The translations under genes and the position numbers were made by a program. The notes under the pieces were generated by a model. That model had not been told where the DNA came from and searched no databases. It was given only the letters and a program-made list of their open reading frames with translations. DNA of 64,000 bases from CAZXEU01 sp965207385 (GTDB lineage: Bacteria > Bacteroidota > Rhodothermia > Rhodothermales > Bin80): positions 372,001-436,000 of the forward strand of contig CBDBLZ010000021.1 of assembly GCA_965207385.1 (NCBI GenBank), written 5' to 3'. Position 1 is the first letter of the stretch. Each line of letters opens with the position of its first letter. Positions 43,794-52,840 of the stretch are shown one piece after another.

Positions 43794-43881
43794 GAAGGAA
43801 ACGGATATCTGCTGGGGAGGATGGCGCTTCCTAACACGTGACGCCCCAAAATAGTTGCAAGGTAATTCGCGAGGCAAGGTG

Positions 43882-43910
43882 TTGACGGTGCGCCCGCCTT
43901 GCCATATATT
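43882..43910 (+). promoter_or_regulatory. Sigma-70-like promoter upstream of the cobalamin riboswitch
   Basis: TTGACG at 43882-43887 and TATATT at 43905-43910 are separated by exactly 17 bases. Transcription would begin near 43917 and run into the riboswitch. This is a close match to the general bacterial consensus rather than the Bacteroidetes -33/-7 type. Confidence 0.6.
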
Positions 43911-43937
43911 CTCCGCCTGTTTTTTGTCATAAAGTCT

Positions 43938-44171
43938 CCGGTTCCGTCTTCCCGCCAGCTGCGGGAGGAAGGGATTAAATGGGAATCCGGTGCGCTCTTC
44001 GAGGGCAATTCCGGAACTGTACCCGCAACTGTAGGTCGTCTGAAAGCCTCGGGCTTCCGGTCGAGAGTTGCAACAGGGCGCCAGTCACTGTCCACCGATG
44101 GGAAGGCTGTCCGCTCGCATCTCCGGCCGCATGCGCTTCCAGCAAGCAGGCGACGAGTCAGGAAAACTGCC
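43938..44171 (+). ncRNA. Cobalamin (AdoCbl-type) riboswitch
   Basis: Conserved blocks in order: GGTTCCG (43940), TTAAATGGGAATCCGGTG, GGAACTGTACCCGCAACTGT, GCCAGTCACTG, CGATGGGAAGGC and GAGTCAGGAAAACTGCC. This order and sequence is the Cobalamin (B12-box) riboswitch core. It sits in the long leader of the BtuB receptor gene. No T-run hairpin lies between the aptamer and the ATG at 44282, so translational control is more likely than termination; that is inference. Confidence 0.92.
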
Positions 44172-44281
44172 GAAGGCTGAGTGCCAACCGCCTCCGGGAG
44201 AAGAGGTCCGTGGCGCCGTCAGACTTGCGCTGCCGCGCAGGGCATACCGGCCTGGACCCGCCATTGAGGTTTCGGCCCCTT

Positions 44282-46120
44282 ATGCGCTGCGTCGTCCTTA
44301 TCTATTGCGTGATACCACTCGCGGCTGCGAGTGCGCAGCATGCGGACAGTATTCTGGTTCTGCCGCATATCACGGTTACGGCGTCCCGACTCCCGGACAG
44401 GCTGCTGCATGCCCCGGTGCACGTAACGGTACTCGATGCACGCAGGGCCTCCACTGTCTCCGAGCTTCTCTCGAGAGAGTCCGCCCTGTACATCCGTCAG
44501 TATTCGGGCGGCCTGAGCACCATGTCCCAGCGCGGCGCCGGTGCCGCGCAGACGGTTGTGCTACTGGAGGGCCACCGCATCGCGAGTCCGCAACTTGGCC
44601 AGCTCGACCTGTCGCTGATTCCCACGCTGCTGCTTTCCACGGTGGAGATCGCCTCCGGCGCGGGCTCGTCCGTCTACGGAACAGATGCTCTGGCCGGCGT
44701 GCTGAATTTGCGGACGGCACCCGTGCCGGCCGGTTTGAGTGTCCGCGCCAGCAGCGGCTCCTACGGACGTCGGACCGGATCCATTGCTGCCGGCGTAGGC
44801 GCGCGGACGATATCGGCGCAGCTGGCCGCCGAATACGTTGCCGCCGACGGGGATTATCCTTACCTGAATACCGGATTCTTTCCCGCCAGAAGCACGCCGC
44901 GCCGCGGGGCGGATCAGATGCGGAGTGCGCTTTATGCTGCCGTGCGACGGACCACCACAAGGGCCGAATTCAACACTGCTGCATGGATAAACCAGGCCGA
45001 GCGGGGCCTGCCCTCGATACACGCCTCCGTCCCCCGACGGGAGCGTCAATGGGACCAGCACCTGCGCGTCTGGGCAAGCGGACGCTGGCATATGCGCCGC
45101 GCAGAGTACCGTCTCAGCGGACTTGCGCAAAAGGCCTCGCTTCGCTACGCCAATGACCAGCTGCGCATTGACGACACAGGACACACTTTCTTGTCCTCCA
45201 TCGATGCCGAAACGCGCCTCGCTCTCGGTAGACACTGGCAGATCACAGGCGGCCTTTCATCCGGCTATGGCCAGGCACGTCATCCGAGCCTTTCGGACGC
45301 GGCCCAACAGTGGCACGGAGCTGCCTTTGTCACCGCCGCCGGAAAGCACAGCAGGCTGCGCCTCTACCCTGCATTGCGCCTGGATGCATACGCGTCACGC
45401 CTGATCGGCAATCCACGGCTTGGTCTGAACATGCAGCTCGCCCGCCGGGCACATCTGAAGGCTTCCGCCGGCCGGGCGTTTCGCATGCCCACGTTCAACG
45501 ACCGGTTTTGGCAGCCCGGCGGCAATCCCGGGCTTCGGCCCGAGCATGGCTGGACATATGATCTTGGAATTCGCCTGGAATCGGTTCACGCCCATGCGGA
45601 ACTGTCGACGTTCCTGTCCAGAATCACGGACCAGATCATGTGGCAACCGACTCACGACGGATACTGGTCGCCCCGGAACCTGCACCGCTTGCAAGCACGT
45701 GGACTTGAGTTCGAAGGCGCATGGCACAGGTCGATGACAGACGCGCTTGGTGCGGGTGCCCGACTGACAGCCTCCTACGTGAACAGCCGTGAAGTGCTGG
45801 ACGATACCCGCACCAGGGCTGTAAGACTGCTGCCGCAGGAGCAAGTCAAGGCCGGCTTTGACCTGCGCGCCGGTCCGTTTCTGCTTGAGGTGTCCGCACG
45901 ATATACCGGGGCTCGCTCCGTAACCACCGACGGCACCTCGCAACTTCCCGCGTTTGTCCTACTGGATGCACACGCGCAGTTTCGGCACCGCGTAGGGCAA
46001 GCATCCAGTTCGCTCGGATTCCTTGTCGACAACGTGCTCAATACCCGGTACGAGTATGTCACTTCAAGCCCGATGCCGCCGAGGGAATTGCGGCTCCAAC
46101 TAACCATCAACCTCCACTAA
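44282..46120 (+). CDS. btuB: TonB-dependent cobalamin receptor BtuB-like
   Basis: 612 residues from the ATG at 44282, after a signal peptide ending AAASAQ. The plug domain has LLSRESALYIRQYSGGLSTM, then GAGAAQTVVLLEGHRI and VEIASGAGSSVYGTDALAGV. The barrel ends with the outer-membrane C-terminal LRLQLTINLH. The length (about 600) is that of BtuB. Placement directly under a cobalamin riboswitch identifies the substrate as vitamin B12 or a corrinoid. The BtuG-like propeller gene follows by 4 bases. Confidence 0.92.
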   Translation: MRCVVLIYCVIPLAAASAQHADSILVLPHITVTASRLPDRLLHAPVHVTVLDARRASTVSELLSRESALYIRQYSGGLSTMSQRGAGAAQTVVLLEGHRIASPQLGQLDLSLIPTLLLSTVEIASGAGSSVYGTDALAGVLNLRTAPVPAGLSVRASSGSYGRRTGSIAAGVGARTISAQLAAEYVAADGDYPYLNTGFFPARSTPRRGADQMRSALYAAVRRTTTRAEFNTAAWINQAERGLPSIHASVPRRERQWDQHLRVWASGRWHMRRAEYRLSGLAQKASLRYANDQLRIDDTGHTFLSSIDAETRLALGRHWQITGGLSSGYGQARHPSLSDAAQQWHGAAFVTAAGKHSRLRLYPALRLDAYASRLIGNPRLGLNMQLARRAHLKASAGRAFRMPTFNDRFWQPGGNPGLRPEHGWTYDLGIRLESVHAHAELSTFLSRITDQIMWQPTHDGYWSPRNLHRLQARGLEFEGAWHRSMTDALGAGARLTASYVNSREVLDDTRTRAVRLLPQEQVKAGFDLRAGPFLLEVSARYTGARSVTTDGTSQLPAFVLLDAHAQFRHRVGQASSSLGFLVDNVLNTRYEYVTSSPMPPRELRLQLTINLH

Positions 46121-46124
46121 CGCC

Positions 46125-47498
46125 ATGAACAAGGTGCTTACTCGCATGCTCACTACTGCCTTCCTGCTGCTTCCCGCAGCGGCATATGCCCAGCACGTTA
46201 CAGGGATATGGATAGGCAACCAGGGCAACTTCTCCGACAACAACGGCTCGGTGACCCATTACAACCCTGGAACCGGAGAGGCCTCCACGGCCATTGAGAA
46301 TTTCGGCACGATTGTGCAGAGCCTGACGCTGCATGATGGCAACGTTTACGTGCTTTCAAACACATCCGGGGCATTGGACATTCTGGATGCCGCGACACGG
46401 GAGCGAACGGGCCAGATCAGAGGCCTGAACAGCCCCCGGTACATGGCAGTTGCTACCGAGAGCAAGGCGTACGTATCAAGCTTGTGGAGCAACCAGGTCT
46501 ACGTGGTAGATCTTGCATCACAGACGGTGGTCGACTCCGTCGCTGTCGGCTCAAATCCCGAGGATATTGCCGTTGTCGCCGGACGAGCCTACGTAGCCAA
46601 TTCCGGATTCGGCGGCGACTCGACTCTGAGCGTTATCGATATCTCGGCCGACACGCTTGTGGCAACGCTTGACACGGGCTGTGACGGCCCGCGGCACCTG
46701 GAAGTGGATGCCGAAGAGGAACTGTGGGTGTTTTGCAATGGCAACACGGTATATAGCGACGACTTTTCCGAAGTGCTGGGGCGGACAAACGGGGCTGCTG
46801 TCGTACTTGACGGGGCAACGGGGGAGATCGTGACGCGCATTGAGCTGGCATCGCAGGCAGGGGCCGCAGCGCTGGGACAAGACACCTACTACTCCCCGGC
46901 TACAGAACAGGTGTTTTTCCTTCTGCACACGGCTGGGGCCGAGATCGAGGAACAGTACCTGGTCTTTGCCACCGCAACCAATGAGCTTGCAACCCAGGGA
47001 TCCCTGGCCGGTGAAGAACCCGTAGCGGGCATCGCCTTTGACGCCCGGGCAGAGCGCTTCTACGTAGCCCGCATCACGGACTACGTTTCTGCAGGCTTTG
47101 TGTCGGTACACAGCGCAGTCGGCGGCATAGTCGGCGGAGCAATCCTGGAGCGCATTCCAGCCGGTATCGCCCCGGCTCATATTCTCCTGGAGGCGTCCGG
47201 CGACGTCACCGGTTCCGCAGTGTCCGTGCAGCCGCACTCCCTTGCCCTCGGGATGAACTTCCCCAATCCGTTCCGCTCCTCCACCACGGTGCCCTTTACG
47301 CTGTCGGCTCCCGGCCAGGTAAGGCTAACGGTATATGACATATTGGGCAGGACGAAGGCCACGCTTGTCGATGCCACGCTGCCAGCGGGCAAGCATCAGG
47401 TCCAGTGGGATTCCGACCAGGCAGCAAGCGGAGTATATTTCGTACGCCTGGAAAACGGCAGGCAGGCATCTACGCGGCGCATCATCCGCGTTGAATGA
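46125..47498 (+). CDS. BtuG-like surface propeller with T9SS sorting domain
   Basis: 457 residues. Signal peptide (MNKVLTRMLTTAFLLLPAAA), then YncE/DUF5074-like propeller blades such as SPRYMAVATESKAYVSSLWS and NPEDIAVVAGRAYVANSGFG. The last 85 residues form a type A T9SS sorting domain (GMNFPNPFRSSTTVPFTLSA ... GVYFVRLENG). In Bacteroides the propeller BtuG binds B12 tightly at the cell surface with BtuB. This gene lies 4 bases after btuB and under the same riboswitch, so a BtuG role is a strong inference, with export by T9SS instead of lipidation. Confidence 0.8.
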   Translation: MNKVLTRMLTTAFLLLPAAAYAQHVTGIWIGNQGNFSDNNGSVTHYNPGTGEASTAIENFGTIVQSLTLHDGNVYVLSNTSGALDILDAATRERTGQIRGLNSPRYMAVATESKAYVSSLWSNQVYVVDLASQTVVDSVAVGSNPEDIAVVAGRAYVANSGFGGDSTLSVIDISADTLVATLDTGCDGPRHLEVDAEEELWVFCNGNTVYSDDFSEVLGRTNGAAVVLDGATGEIVTRIELASQAGAAALGQDTYYSPATEQVFFLLHTAGAEIEEQYLVFATATNELATQGSLAGEEPVAGIAFDARAERFYVARITDYVSAGFVSVHSAVGGIVGGAILERIPAGIAPAHILLEASGDVTGSAVSVQPHSLALGMNFPNPFRSSTTVPFTLSAPGQVRLTVYDILGRTKATLVDATLPAGKHQVQWDSDQAASGVYFVRLENGRQASTRRIIRVE

Positions 47499-47597
47499 TC
47501 CTGCGCGCCGCATTGTACCTCGCGTGGGAAGTGCAAGATACCTTGTAAGGCCGTACAGGATCGCTTATCCTTGTATGGTACAGAATGCGGCCCAGCC

Positions 47598-48308
47598 ATG
47601 GCAAGATCATCCGCGAACAAGACGGCCTCCAGCGTACTGATCGTCGATGACGAAGATGACATCCTTGACCTGCTGACCTACAACTTTGAGCGAGCAGGCT
47701 TCGGTACGCAGACGGCTCGGGACGGACTGGAAGCCCTGGATCTAGCCACGCGCAATGCACCTGATCTCGTCGTGCTCGACATCATGATGCCGCGGCTCGA
47801 CGGACTGCAGACGTGTCGCCGGTTTCGCCGGGATCCTCGGCTGCGCCATATCCCCATACTTATCCTGACCGCCCTCTCTGGAGAAGAAGACCATATTCGA
47901 GGTCTGGATTTTGGTGCGGACAGCTACCTTCCCAAGACCACCCCCACCGGCATTATCGTCTCTCAGGCGCGGGCGCTGCTTCGCGGCATAGGACGAAAGG
48001 AGCGGCCGCTCTCGAGACTGGTGATACATGACCTGGAGATTGACAGGGACAAGTATCTGGTATTTCGACATCGGGACGGTAATCGGTATGAGATACGGTT
48101 TCCTCGCAAGGAGTTCGAATTGCTGTACTTTCTGGCGAGCCATCCAGGTCGCGTATTTCGGCGCCAGGAATTACTGGACAGGCTCTGGGGGCCGGACGTC
48201 TATGTGGTGGATCGAACCATCGACGTTCATATACGCAAGATTCGCGAGAAGCTCGACAACGCATACATCACGACCGTCAAGGGCGTAGGGTACAAATTCT
48301 CGGAGTAA
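47598..48308 (+). CDS. PhoB/OmpR-type response regulator
   Basis: 236 residues from the ATG at 47598. The receiver domain has the acidic pair in VLIVDDEDDILDLL, the phospho-acceptor Asp in DLVVLDIMMPRLDG, and the conserved Lys in DSYLPKTT, where KP is replaced by KT. The C-terminal winged helix (FPRKEFELLYFLASHPGRVF, then VDRTIDVHIRKIREKL) is the PhoB/OmpR type. The histidine kinase follows 59 bases later. The pair resembles PhoB/PhoR; target genes are not evident. Confidence 0.92.
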   Translation: MARSSANKTASSVLIVDDEDDILDLLTYNFERAGFGTQTARDGLEALDLATRNAPDLVVLDIMMPRLDGLQTCRRFRRDPRLRHIPILILTALSGEEDHIRGLDFGADSYLPKTTPTGIIVSQARALLRGIGRKERPLSRLVIHDLEIDRDKYLVFRHRDGNRYEIRFPRKEFELLYFLASHPGRVFRRQELLDRLWGPDVYVVDRTIDVHIRKIREKLDNAYITTVKGVGYKFSE

Positions 48309-48321
48309 TCCCAGGGGGGTT

Positions 48322-48349
48322 CTCACCTACCGTACGGTCTTGAGGTGAG
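48322..48349. repeat. Nested inverted repeat between regulator and kinase genes
   Basis: CTCACCT at 48322-48328 pairs with AGGTGAG at 48343-48349, and the perfect palindrome ACCGTACGGT sits inside at 48329-48338. It fills most of the 59-base gap between the two genes. It could be a regulator binding site or an mRNA hairpin that tunes kinase level. No T-run follows. Confidence 0.5.
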
Positions 48350-48367
48350 GGCCATAGCACCCCGTTT

Positions 48368-49423
48368 ATGGCCGGCTACAAGGCGCACAGGCTTTCCCTT
48401 CGCATCGCCGCCCGCGTGGCGGCTTCCGCGGCTCTCGTCCTGGTAGTGCTGGCTGCGCTCGGACGCGGGCTGCCCTTGTGGGTAGCTGCCGTCCTGGTTC
48501 TGTTTGTGGGGATATCCGCCTATGGGGCAGCGTTTCGCCTGCTTTCCCACCGTCTCGAACTGGCTCAAACCACACTGCGGCGGATTCATGCGGCTGACTT
48601 CGACAGACTGGAAGCCGTCAAGGTGCCCGGCGGACACGACGAACTGGAAGAATTGCTGGTACAGCTCTACGACACCGGACAGGGCGTTGAAACCAAGATG
48701 CGCGACCTGGAACGCATAGAGAGTTATCGCCGGGAGTTTCTTGGCAACGTATCCCACGAGCTAAAGACACCCATCTTTTCTATCCGGGGCTTTGCCGAGA
48801 CGCTTCTGGACGGGGCACTAAAGGACAGGACCGTTCGCCGTTCGTTTGTCGAGAAGATTCTGCGCAATGCCGAACGCCTTGGCAACCTGGCCGAAGATCT
48901 CGGGGAAGTGGCTCGCATCGAAACGGGCGAGCTTACCATGGCAATGGCTCCCTTCAGCCTTCAAACGGTTACAGAGCGGGTTGTCGAGGCGCTTGAGCCG
49001 CTGGCCAAGCGCCGGCAAGTCAGGGTACGACACGAGATGCCTGGCGGTCTGCCAGCTGTCATGGGCGACCGTGACCGTATCGGCCAGGTACTCAGCAACC
49101 TCGTTGACAATGCGATCAAGTACAATCACGCGGGAGGCCAGGTGGAAATCATTGGCCGCCTGCTGCCTAGCCGTCGCGTCAAGGTATCAGTGGTGGATGA
49201 TGGCATTGGAATTGCGCCCGAGCACATTTATCGGCTCACGGAGCGCTTCTACCGGGTCGACACAAGCCGCTCCCGAAGCCAGGGCGGCACAGGGCTGGGC
49301 CTTGCCATTGTCAAGCACATCCTGGGCGCCCACGGCAGTCGACTCATGGTGGAGAGCCATCTCGAAAGCGGGTCCACGTTCGGCTTTTCCCTGACCGTGG
49401 CGGACAACGCCCCGGTTGCCTAG
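48368..49423 (+). CDS. PhoR-type sensor histidine kinase
   Basis: 351 residues. Two membrane helices at about 17-52 with almost no periplasmic loop, then a HAMP-like linker. The H-box is REFLGNVSHELKTPIFSIRG (phospho-His in SHELKTP), the N-box QVLSNLVDNAIKYN, the G1 box VSVVDDGIGIAPEH and the G2 box GGTGLGLAIVKHIL, all intact. The short external part suggests sensing in the membrane or through a partner, as for PhoR with PstSCAB. It ends overlapping the convergent coaE by 4 bases. Confidence 0.92.
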   Translation: MAGYKAHRLSLRIAARVAASAALVLVVLAALGRGLPLWVAAVLVLFVGISAYGAAFRLLSHRLELAQTTLRRIHAADFDRLEAVKVPGGHDELEELLVQLYDTGQGVETKMRDLERIESYRREFLGNVSHELKTPIFSIRGFAETLLDGALKDRTVRRSFVEKILRNAERLGNLAEDLGEVARIETGELTMAMAPFSLQTVTERVVEALEPLAKRRQVRVRHEMPGGLPAVMGDRDRIGQVLSNLVDNAIKYNHAGGQVEIIGRLLPSRRVKVSVVDDGIGIAPEHIYRLTERFYRVDTSRSRSQGGTGLGLAIVKHILGAHGSRLMVESHLESGSTFGFSLTVADNAPVA

Positions 49424-50028
49424 TCCAAATCCATGAAGTGCCGGTAGACGCGCCTCACCTGCGGCTCCAGCGCACGCCGCCGGCCGCTGTTGTCGATGAC
49501 ATAGTCGGCCCGACGAAGAAGCTCATTCCGGCTCAGCTGGTGGCGCATCCGGGCCACGACCTGGTCCTCTGACAAGCCGTCCCTCCTCCTTACGCGGGCA
49601 ATACGATCCTTGGCAGGGGCATCGACGACTGCCACTGCCTTCAGATCACGCTCTCCACCGGTTTCAAAGATCAGGGCCGCTTCGTATACCAGGAGCGAGG
49701 CCGCGGAAGATGCTTGCCTGACCCTGAAGGCACGCCGGACGCGCGGATGCACTATCGCATTCAGCGCAGACAGGCTTGAGGCCGATTTGAAGACCGTCGC
49801 TGCCAGCCAGTCCCGATTCAGCGATCCCGCGGCGGAATAACTGTCCTCCCCGAACGCTGCCCTGATCTCCTCTCGTACATCGGGCCGCTCTTCCATGATG
49901 CGTCGCGCGACCAGGTCCGCAAAGAAGACTTCTGCACCGAGCCCCTCCAGGAGCCGGCATACGGAGGTCTTGCCGCTTCCTATGCCTCCGGTAACGCCCA
50001 GCGCCCCGGGAGCGGCTGCGGCATTCAC
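49420..50028 (-). CDS. coaE: Dephospho-CoA kinase
   Basis: 202 residues from a GTG at 50028 that overlaps the TAG of the barrel-protein gene (TAGTG). Earlier in-frame starts would add a non-homologous leader. P-loop LGVTGGIGSGKTSVCRLLEG; lid and CoA region HPRVRRAFRVRQ; LVYEAALIFETGGERDLKAV, the usual (D/E)-P-L-L-F-E-like segment. It catalyses the last step of CoA synthesis. Confidence 0.93.
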   Translation of the reverse strand: MNAAAAPGALGVTGGIGSGKTSVCRLLEGLGAEVFFADLVARRIMEERPDVREEIRAAFGEDSYSAAGSLNRDWLAATVFKSASSLSALNAIVHPRVRRAFRVRQASSAASLLVYEAALIFETGGERDLKAVAVVDAPAKDRIARVRRRDGLSEDQVVARMRHQLSRNELLRRADYVIDNSGRRRALEPQVRRVYRHFMDLD

Positions 50029-52019
50029 TAGAGGTTCCAAGACGCGCTCAGCATGATGTTGGGTATGAGGCGGCGGCTGCCCCGCCGGGCTGCCTCCCTT
50101 ATGGCATTTGCTCGCTGCTCCGGCAATTCTCCAAAGAGACGGTACCGGATCCGCTGCATGTTGACCCACCCTTCTACCTGCAAATGGGACCGGCCCATCA
50201 TCCAGGAAACGGAGGTCGTGGGCCCGGACTGTTCTATGGACCTTCGGCCCGGCCGAGAAACCGTCCCGGCCCTTCCATCCTCGCGCACGTACGATATAGT
50301 CGCTGCGCGGTCATAGTCGGAGCGAATGAAGAGCCGCCAGCCGACATCAGCAACTATCCTGCTCCCCGTCTGCAGGTGAACCCACGCCCGGTAAGTGCGA
50401 AGCGTGTCGAAGGGAATTTCAGCGAAGGAATCCCACAAGAGCCGGCCCAGGTGCAGATCACCATAACTGCCCGAGGCCAGGAGCCTCGCGTCTCCGACAA
50501 TTCTCCGGTTCAAGCTTGCTTCGAACCTTAGTTCCCGCGCAGACTGGTCCGTAGGCCGGCGACCCGGCAGCAGAAAGTCATCAACCGTATACGTCGCACG
50601 CACTTCGCTGGCCAGGCGGATCTCTGTATCGCTGGACGGACTCCAATCGATCGAAGGCCGCATGCGAAGAGTCCGTTGCACGTTGTTCTCGGCCGAGCGC
50701 TCCGCCCGCAGGTACACAGCGTGGTAATAGGAGCCGAACACCTTGAAATCGATGCTGACGTAACGGCTGAGCGCGACCTGGAGACCCAGCTCGGCATTGT
50801 GGTATACCTCGTCACGGTCGTCCTGGTTGATTTCCGGCGTGTCGTGTCTCACAATGCGCGATGTGGCGACCAACGAGGCACGCAGACGGCGCATCAGCAC
50901 GGCGCGCACCGCAGTGCTGAGCCCCATGGCTCCTTCGTCGTAGTCCGCCTGCGCGAGAAGCGCGGTCTTTTGGGCTGCCTCAAGCACGGGCAGGCCGTCA
51001 CGGTTGGCAAGTCGCCGCACTTCGGCCGCCGCCCCGGCTTCCGCGTACAGGCGCGCCGAGATGTCCTTCTGCTCGTAGACCAGGCCAATTTCGGCATCCA
51101 GGGCGCGACGACTGAAATCCGTCTCAAAGAACAGGGCATTTTCGGGTGCGTGATGCGTGCGGATTCGCCGTGCGTTTAAGGTCAGATCGGCTTGCCCAAG
51201 TACACGAATTCCCCAGAGAAAAGGGGCTTCCACCTGAACGTTAACATCCAGCGTGTCACTGGTGGTAGCTTCAACGGATTCGGGAGGAAGGCCGGCGCCT
51301 GCGGTCCTGTTCAGGAAGGATGCCGCGCGATAGGCGTCTCGGCGCAGACTCGATGCCCTTAGGGTCGTACGCAGCCCCGTTTGGCCAAACTGCCTGCCCG
51401 CACTGCCGGACAGCGCCGTTCGCCGCCCGTGGCGCGGCCGGATCAGGCGCCATGTTCCCTCGCCCCCAAGGTGAATGCGGTACCCGCCAAGATCCGGTCG
51501 ATCCATGCTCCACCGGCCTCCGAAGGCCGGACCGTAATCCAGCTTTGCATCACCCGGTCCCGGCCTTCGATCCCAGGCCACACCCAGACGCGGTTCGAGC
51601 AGAAGGCCACCTCCCGGCCTCAGGCGTATGCTGCCGAATACATCCTGCGCAAAGGCGCGGCTTAGGCCGAACCAGGCCGTATACCCGCTCAGTCCGATGG
51701 CCGCGCGCCCGCCGAGCGGATGCTCCGCATCTACAGCGAGGACATTCTCGTCGCGGAACTGCAGCCTGTCATCAAACCGGAGAAAGGCATCCGAAAGAAA
51801 ACGGTTGTCCAGACTCACCTGCCACCGGGCTACCTGGACGTTCGCCGCCGCCGCCGAGGTCCACCGGAAGCGGCTCACCTCACGCTGAAAGCCCGAAGCG
51901 TACTGCACTGCGGGCTGTGCCCGGGTCACGGCTGCGCTCATCGCCACAACAAGCGCAGCACACACCCAACCGTGACCGCGACCAGCCAGGGTGCACGACC
52001 GGCTCAGCCCGGCGGCCAT
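50028..52019 (-). CDS. Predicted outer-membrane beta-barrel protein
   Basis: 663 residues. A signal peptide (CAALVVAMSAAVTRAQ) is followed by long alternation of polar and hydrophobic residues typical of barrel strands (e.g. RAAIGLSGYTAWFGLSRAFA). The chain ends in LIPNIMLSASWNL with a terminal strand as in barrel proteins, but a Leu rather than Phe/Trp at the last position. No TonB plug or enzyme motif seen. It overlaps the HIT gene upstream by 16 bases and coaE downstream by one base, so the three genes form an operon. Confidence 0.7.
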   Translation of the reverse strand: MAAGLSRSCTLAGRGHGWVCAALVVAMSAAVTRAQPAVQYASGFQREVSRFRWTSAAAANVQVARWQVSLDNRFLSDAFLRFDDRLQFRDENVLAVDAEHPLGGRAAIGLSGYTAWFGLSRAFAQDVFGSIRLRPGGGLLLEPRLGVAWDRRPGPGDAKLDYGPAFGGRWSMDRPDLGGYRIHLGGEGTWRLIRPRHGRRTALSGSAGRQFGQTGLRTTLRASSLRRDAYRAASFLNRTAGAGLPPESVEATTSDTLDVNVQVEAPFLWGIRVLGQADLTLNARRIRTHHAPENALFFETDFSRRALDAEIGLVYEQKDISARLYAEAGAAAEVRRLANRDGLPVLEAAQKTALLAQADYDEGAMGLSTAVRAVLMRRLRASLVATSRIVRHDTPEINQDDRDEVYHNAELGLQVALSRYVSIDFKVFGSYYHAVYLRAERSAENNVQRTLRMRPSIDWSPSSDTEIRLASEVRATYTVDDFLLPGRRPTDQSARELRFEASLNRRIVGDARLLASGSYGDLHLGRLLWDSFAEIPFDTLRTYRAWVHLQTGSRIVADVGWRLFIRSDYDRAATISYVREDGRAGTVSRPGRRSIEQSGPTTSVSWMMGRSHLQVEGWVNMQRIRYRLFGELPEQRANAIREAARRGSRRLIPNIMLSASWNL

Positions 52020-52348
52020 CCCATTGCGCGCCCGCCGAGCACGTGCACGTGCAGGTGATCCACGGTCTGTCCGCCATCGGGACCCGTATTGATCACGATG
52101 CGATAGCCGGCTTCCAGGCCTTCCGCCCGGGCTATATCGCGCGCCGTGAGCAGCAGGTGCCCCAGCAATCGCTCATCATCATCTGCAGCCTCGCTTATGG
52201 CAGCCACGGGCCGGCGAGGAACCACGAGGACATGCACCGGCGCTTGAGGAGCAATGTCCCTGAATGCCATACACAGGCTGTCCTCGTGCACGATCGAGGC
52301 CGGAATTTCCCGGTCTATGATGCGCTCGAACAGCGTTTTGGCGGGCAT
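52004..52348 (-). CDS. HIT-family nucleotide hydrolase (HINT-like)
   Basis: 114 residues. TLFERIIDREIPASIVHED at the start and the histidine triad HLHVHVLGG at the C-terminus (H-x-H-x-H) are standard for HINT proteins, which cleave AMP-linked substrates. First gene of an operon with the barrel protein and coaE, and divergent from queD. It overlaps the next gene by 16 bases. Confidence 0.93.
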   Translation of the reverse strand: MPAKTLFERIIDREIPASIVHEDSLCMAFRDIAPQAPVHVLVVPRRPVAAISEAADDDERLLGHLLLTARDIARAEGLEAGYRIVINTGPDGGQTVDHLHVHVLGGRAMGWPPG

Positions 52349-52426
52349 GGCACACGGGCTTTACTCGGCGCTGAACAATCCCCTTAGCGTATCGTTCCAG
52401 CGGCTCCTCGCTTACGTTCCACGCCC

Positions 52427-52840
52427 ATGGCGACCGTTTACGTCACACGCCGGGCTACTTTCAATGCCGCACATCGCCTCCACAACGAGGCAAAATCCCA
52501 AGCCTGGAATGAAGCGACATTCGGCAAATGCAACAATGCCAACTGGCACGGCCACAATTATGTGCTGGAGGTAACGGTGGCCGGCGAGCCCGCCCCGGAG
52601 ACGGGATACGTGATCGACCTGGCAATCCTGGGGCGGATTATACAGGATCGGATCATTGACAAGGTAGACCACAAAAACCTGAATCTGGACGTGGAGTTTA
52701 CTCGCAATCTCCTGCCATCGACAGAGAATCTAGTCGTTGCATTCTGGCGCGAACTGGAGCCTTCCATCCCGACCGGGAGGCTACATCGTATCCGCCTTCA
52801 GGAAACCGATCGTAACTGGGCCGAATATCTTGGTCCGTGA
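52427..52840 (+). CDS. queD: 6-pyruvoyltetrahydropterin synthase/QueD-family protein
   Basis: 137 residues. Zinc ligands in FNAAHRL and WHGHNY; the catalytic Cys is in FGKCNNANWHGHNYVLEV, whose spacing (C-x5-HGHNY) is that of animal-type PTPS rather than the bacterial QueD spacing (C-x3-HGH). The Glu in STENLVVAFW binds the pterin. It acts after FolE on dihydroneopterin triphosphate, for queuosine or tetrahydrobiopterin. The stop overlaps the GTG of folE (GTGA). Confidence 0.9.
   Translation: MATVYVTRRATFNAAHRLHNEAKSQAWNEATFGKCNNANWHGHNYVLEVTVAGEPAPETGYVIDLAILGRIIQDRIIDKVDHKNLNLDVEFTRNLLPSTENLVVAFWRELEPSIPTGRLHRIRLQETDRNWAEYLGP

Noticed and set aside
44068..45156. 362-codon frame overlapping riboswitch and btuB
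   Set aside because: Overlaps conserved riboswitch and receptor plug; high Arg/Cys content typical of a wrong frame.
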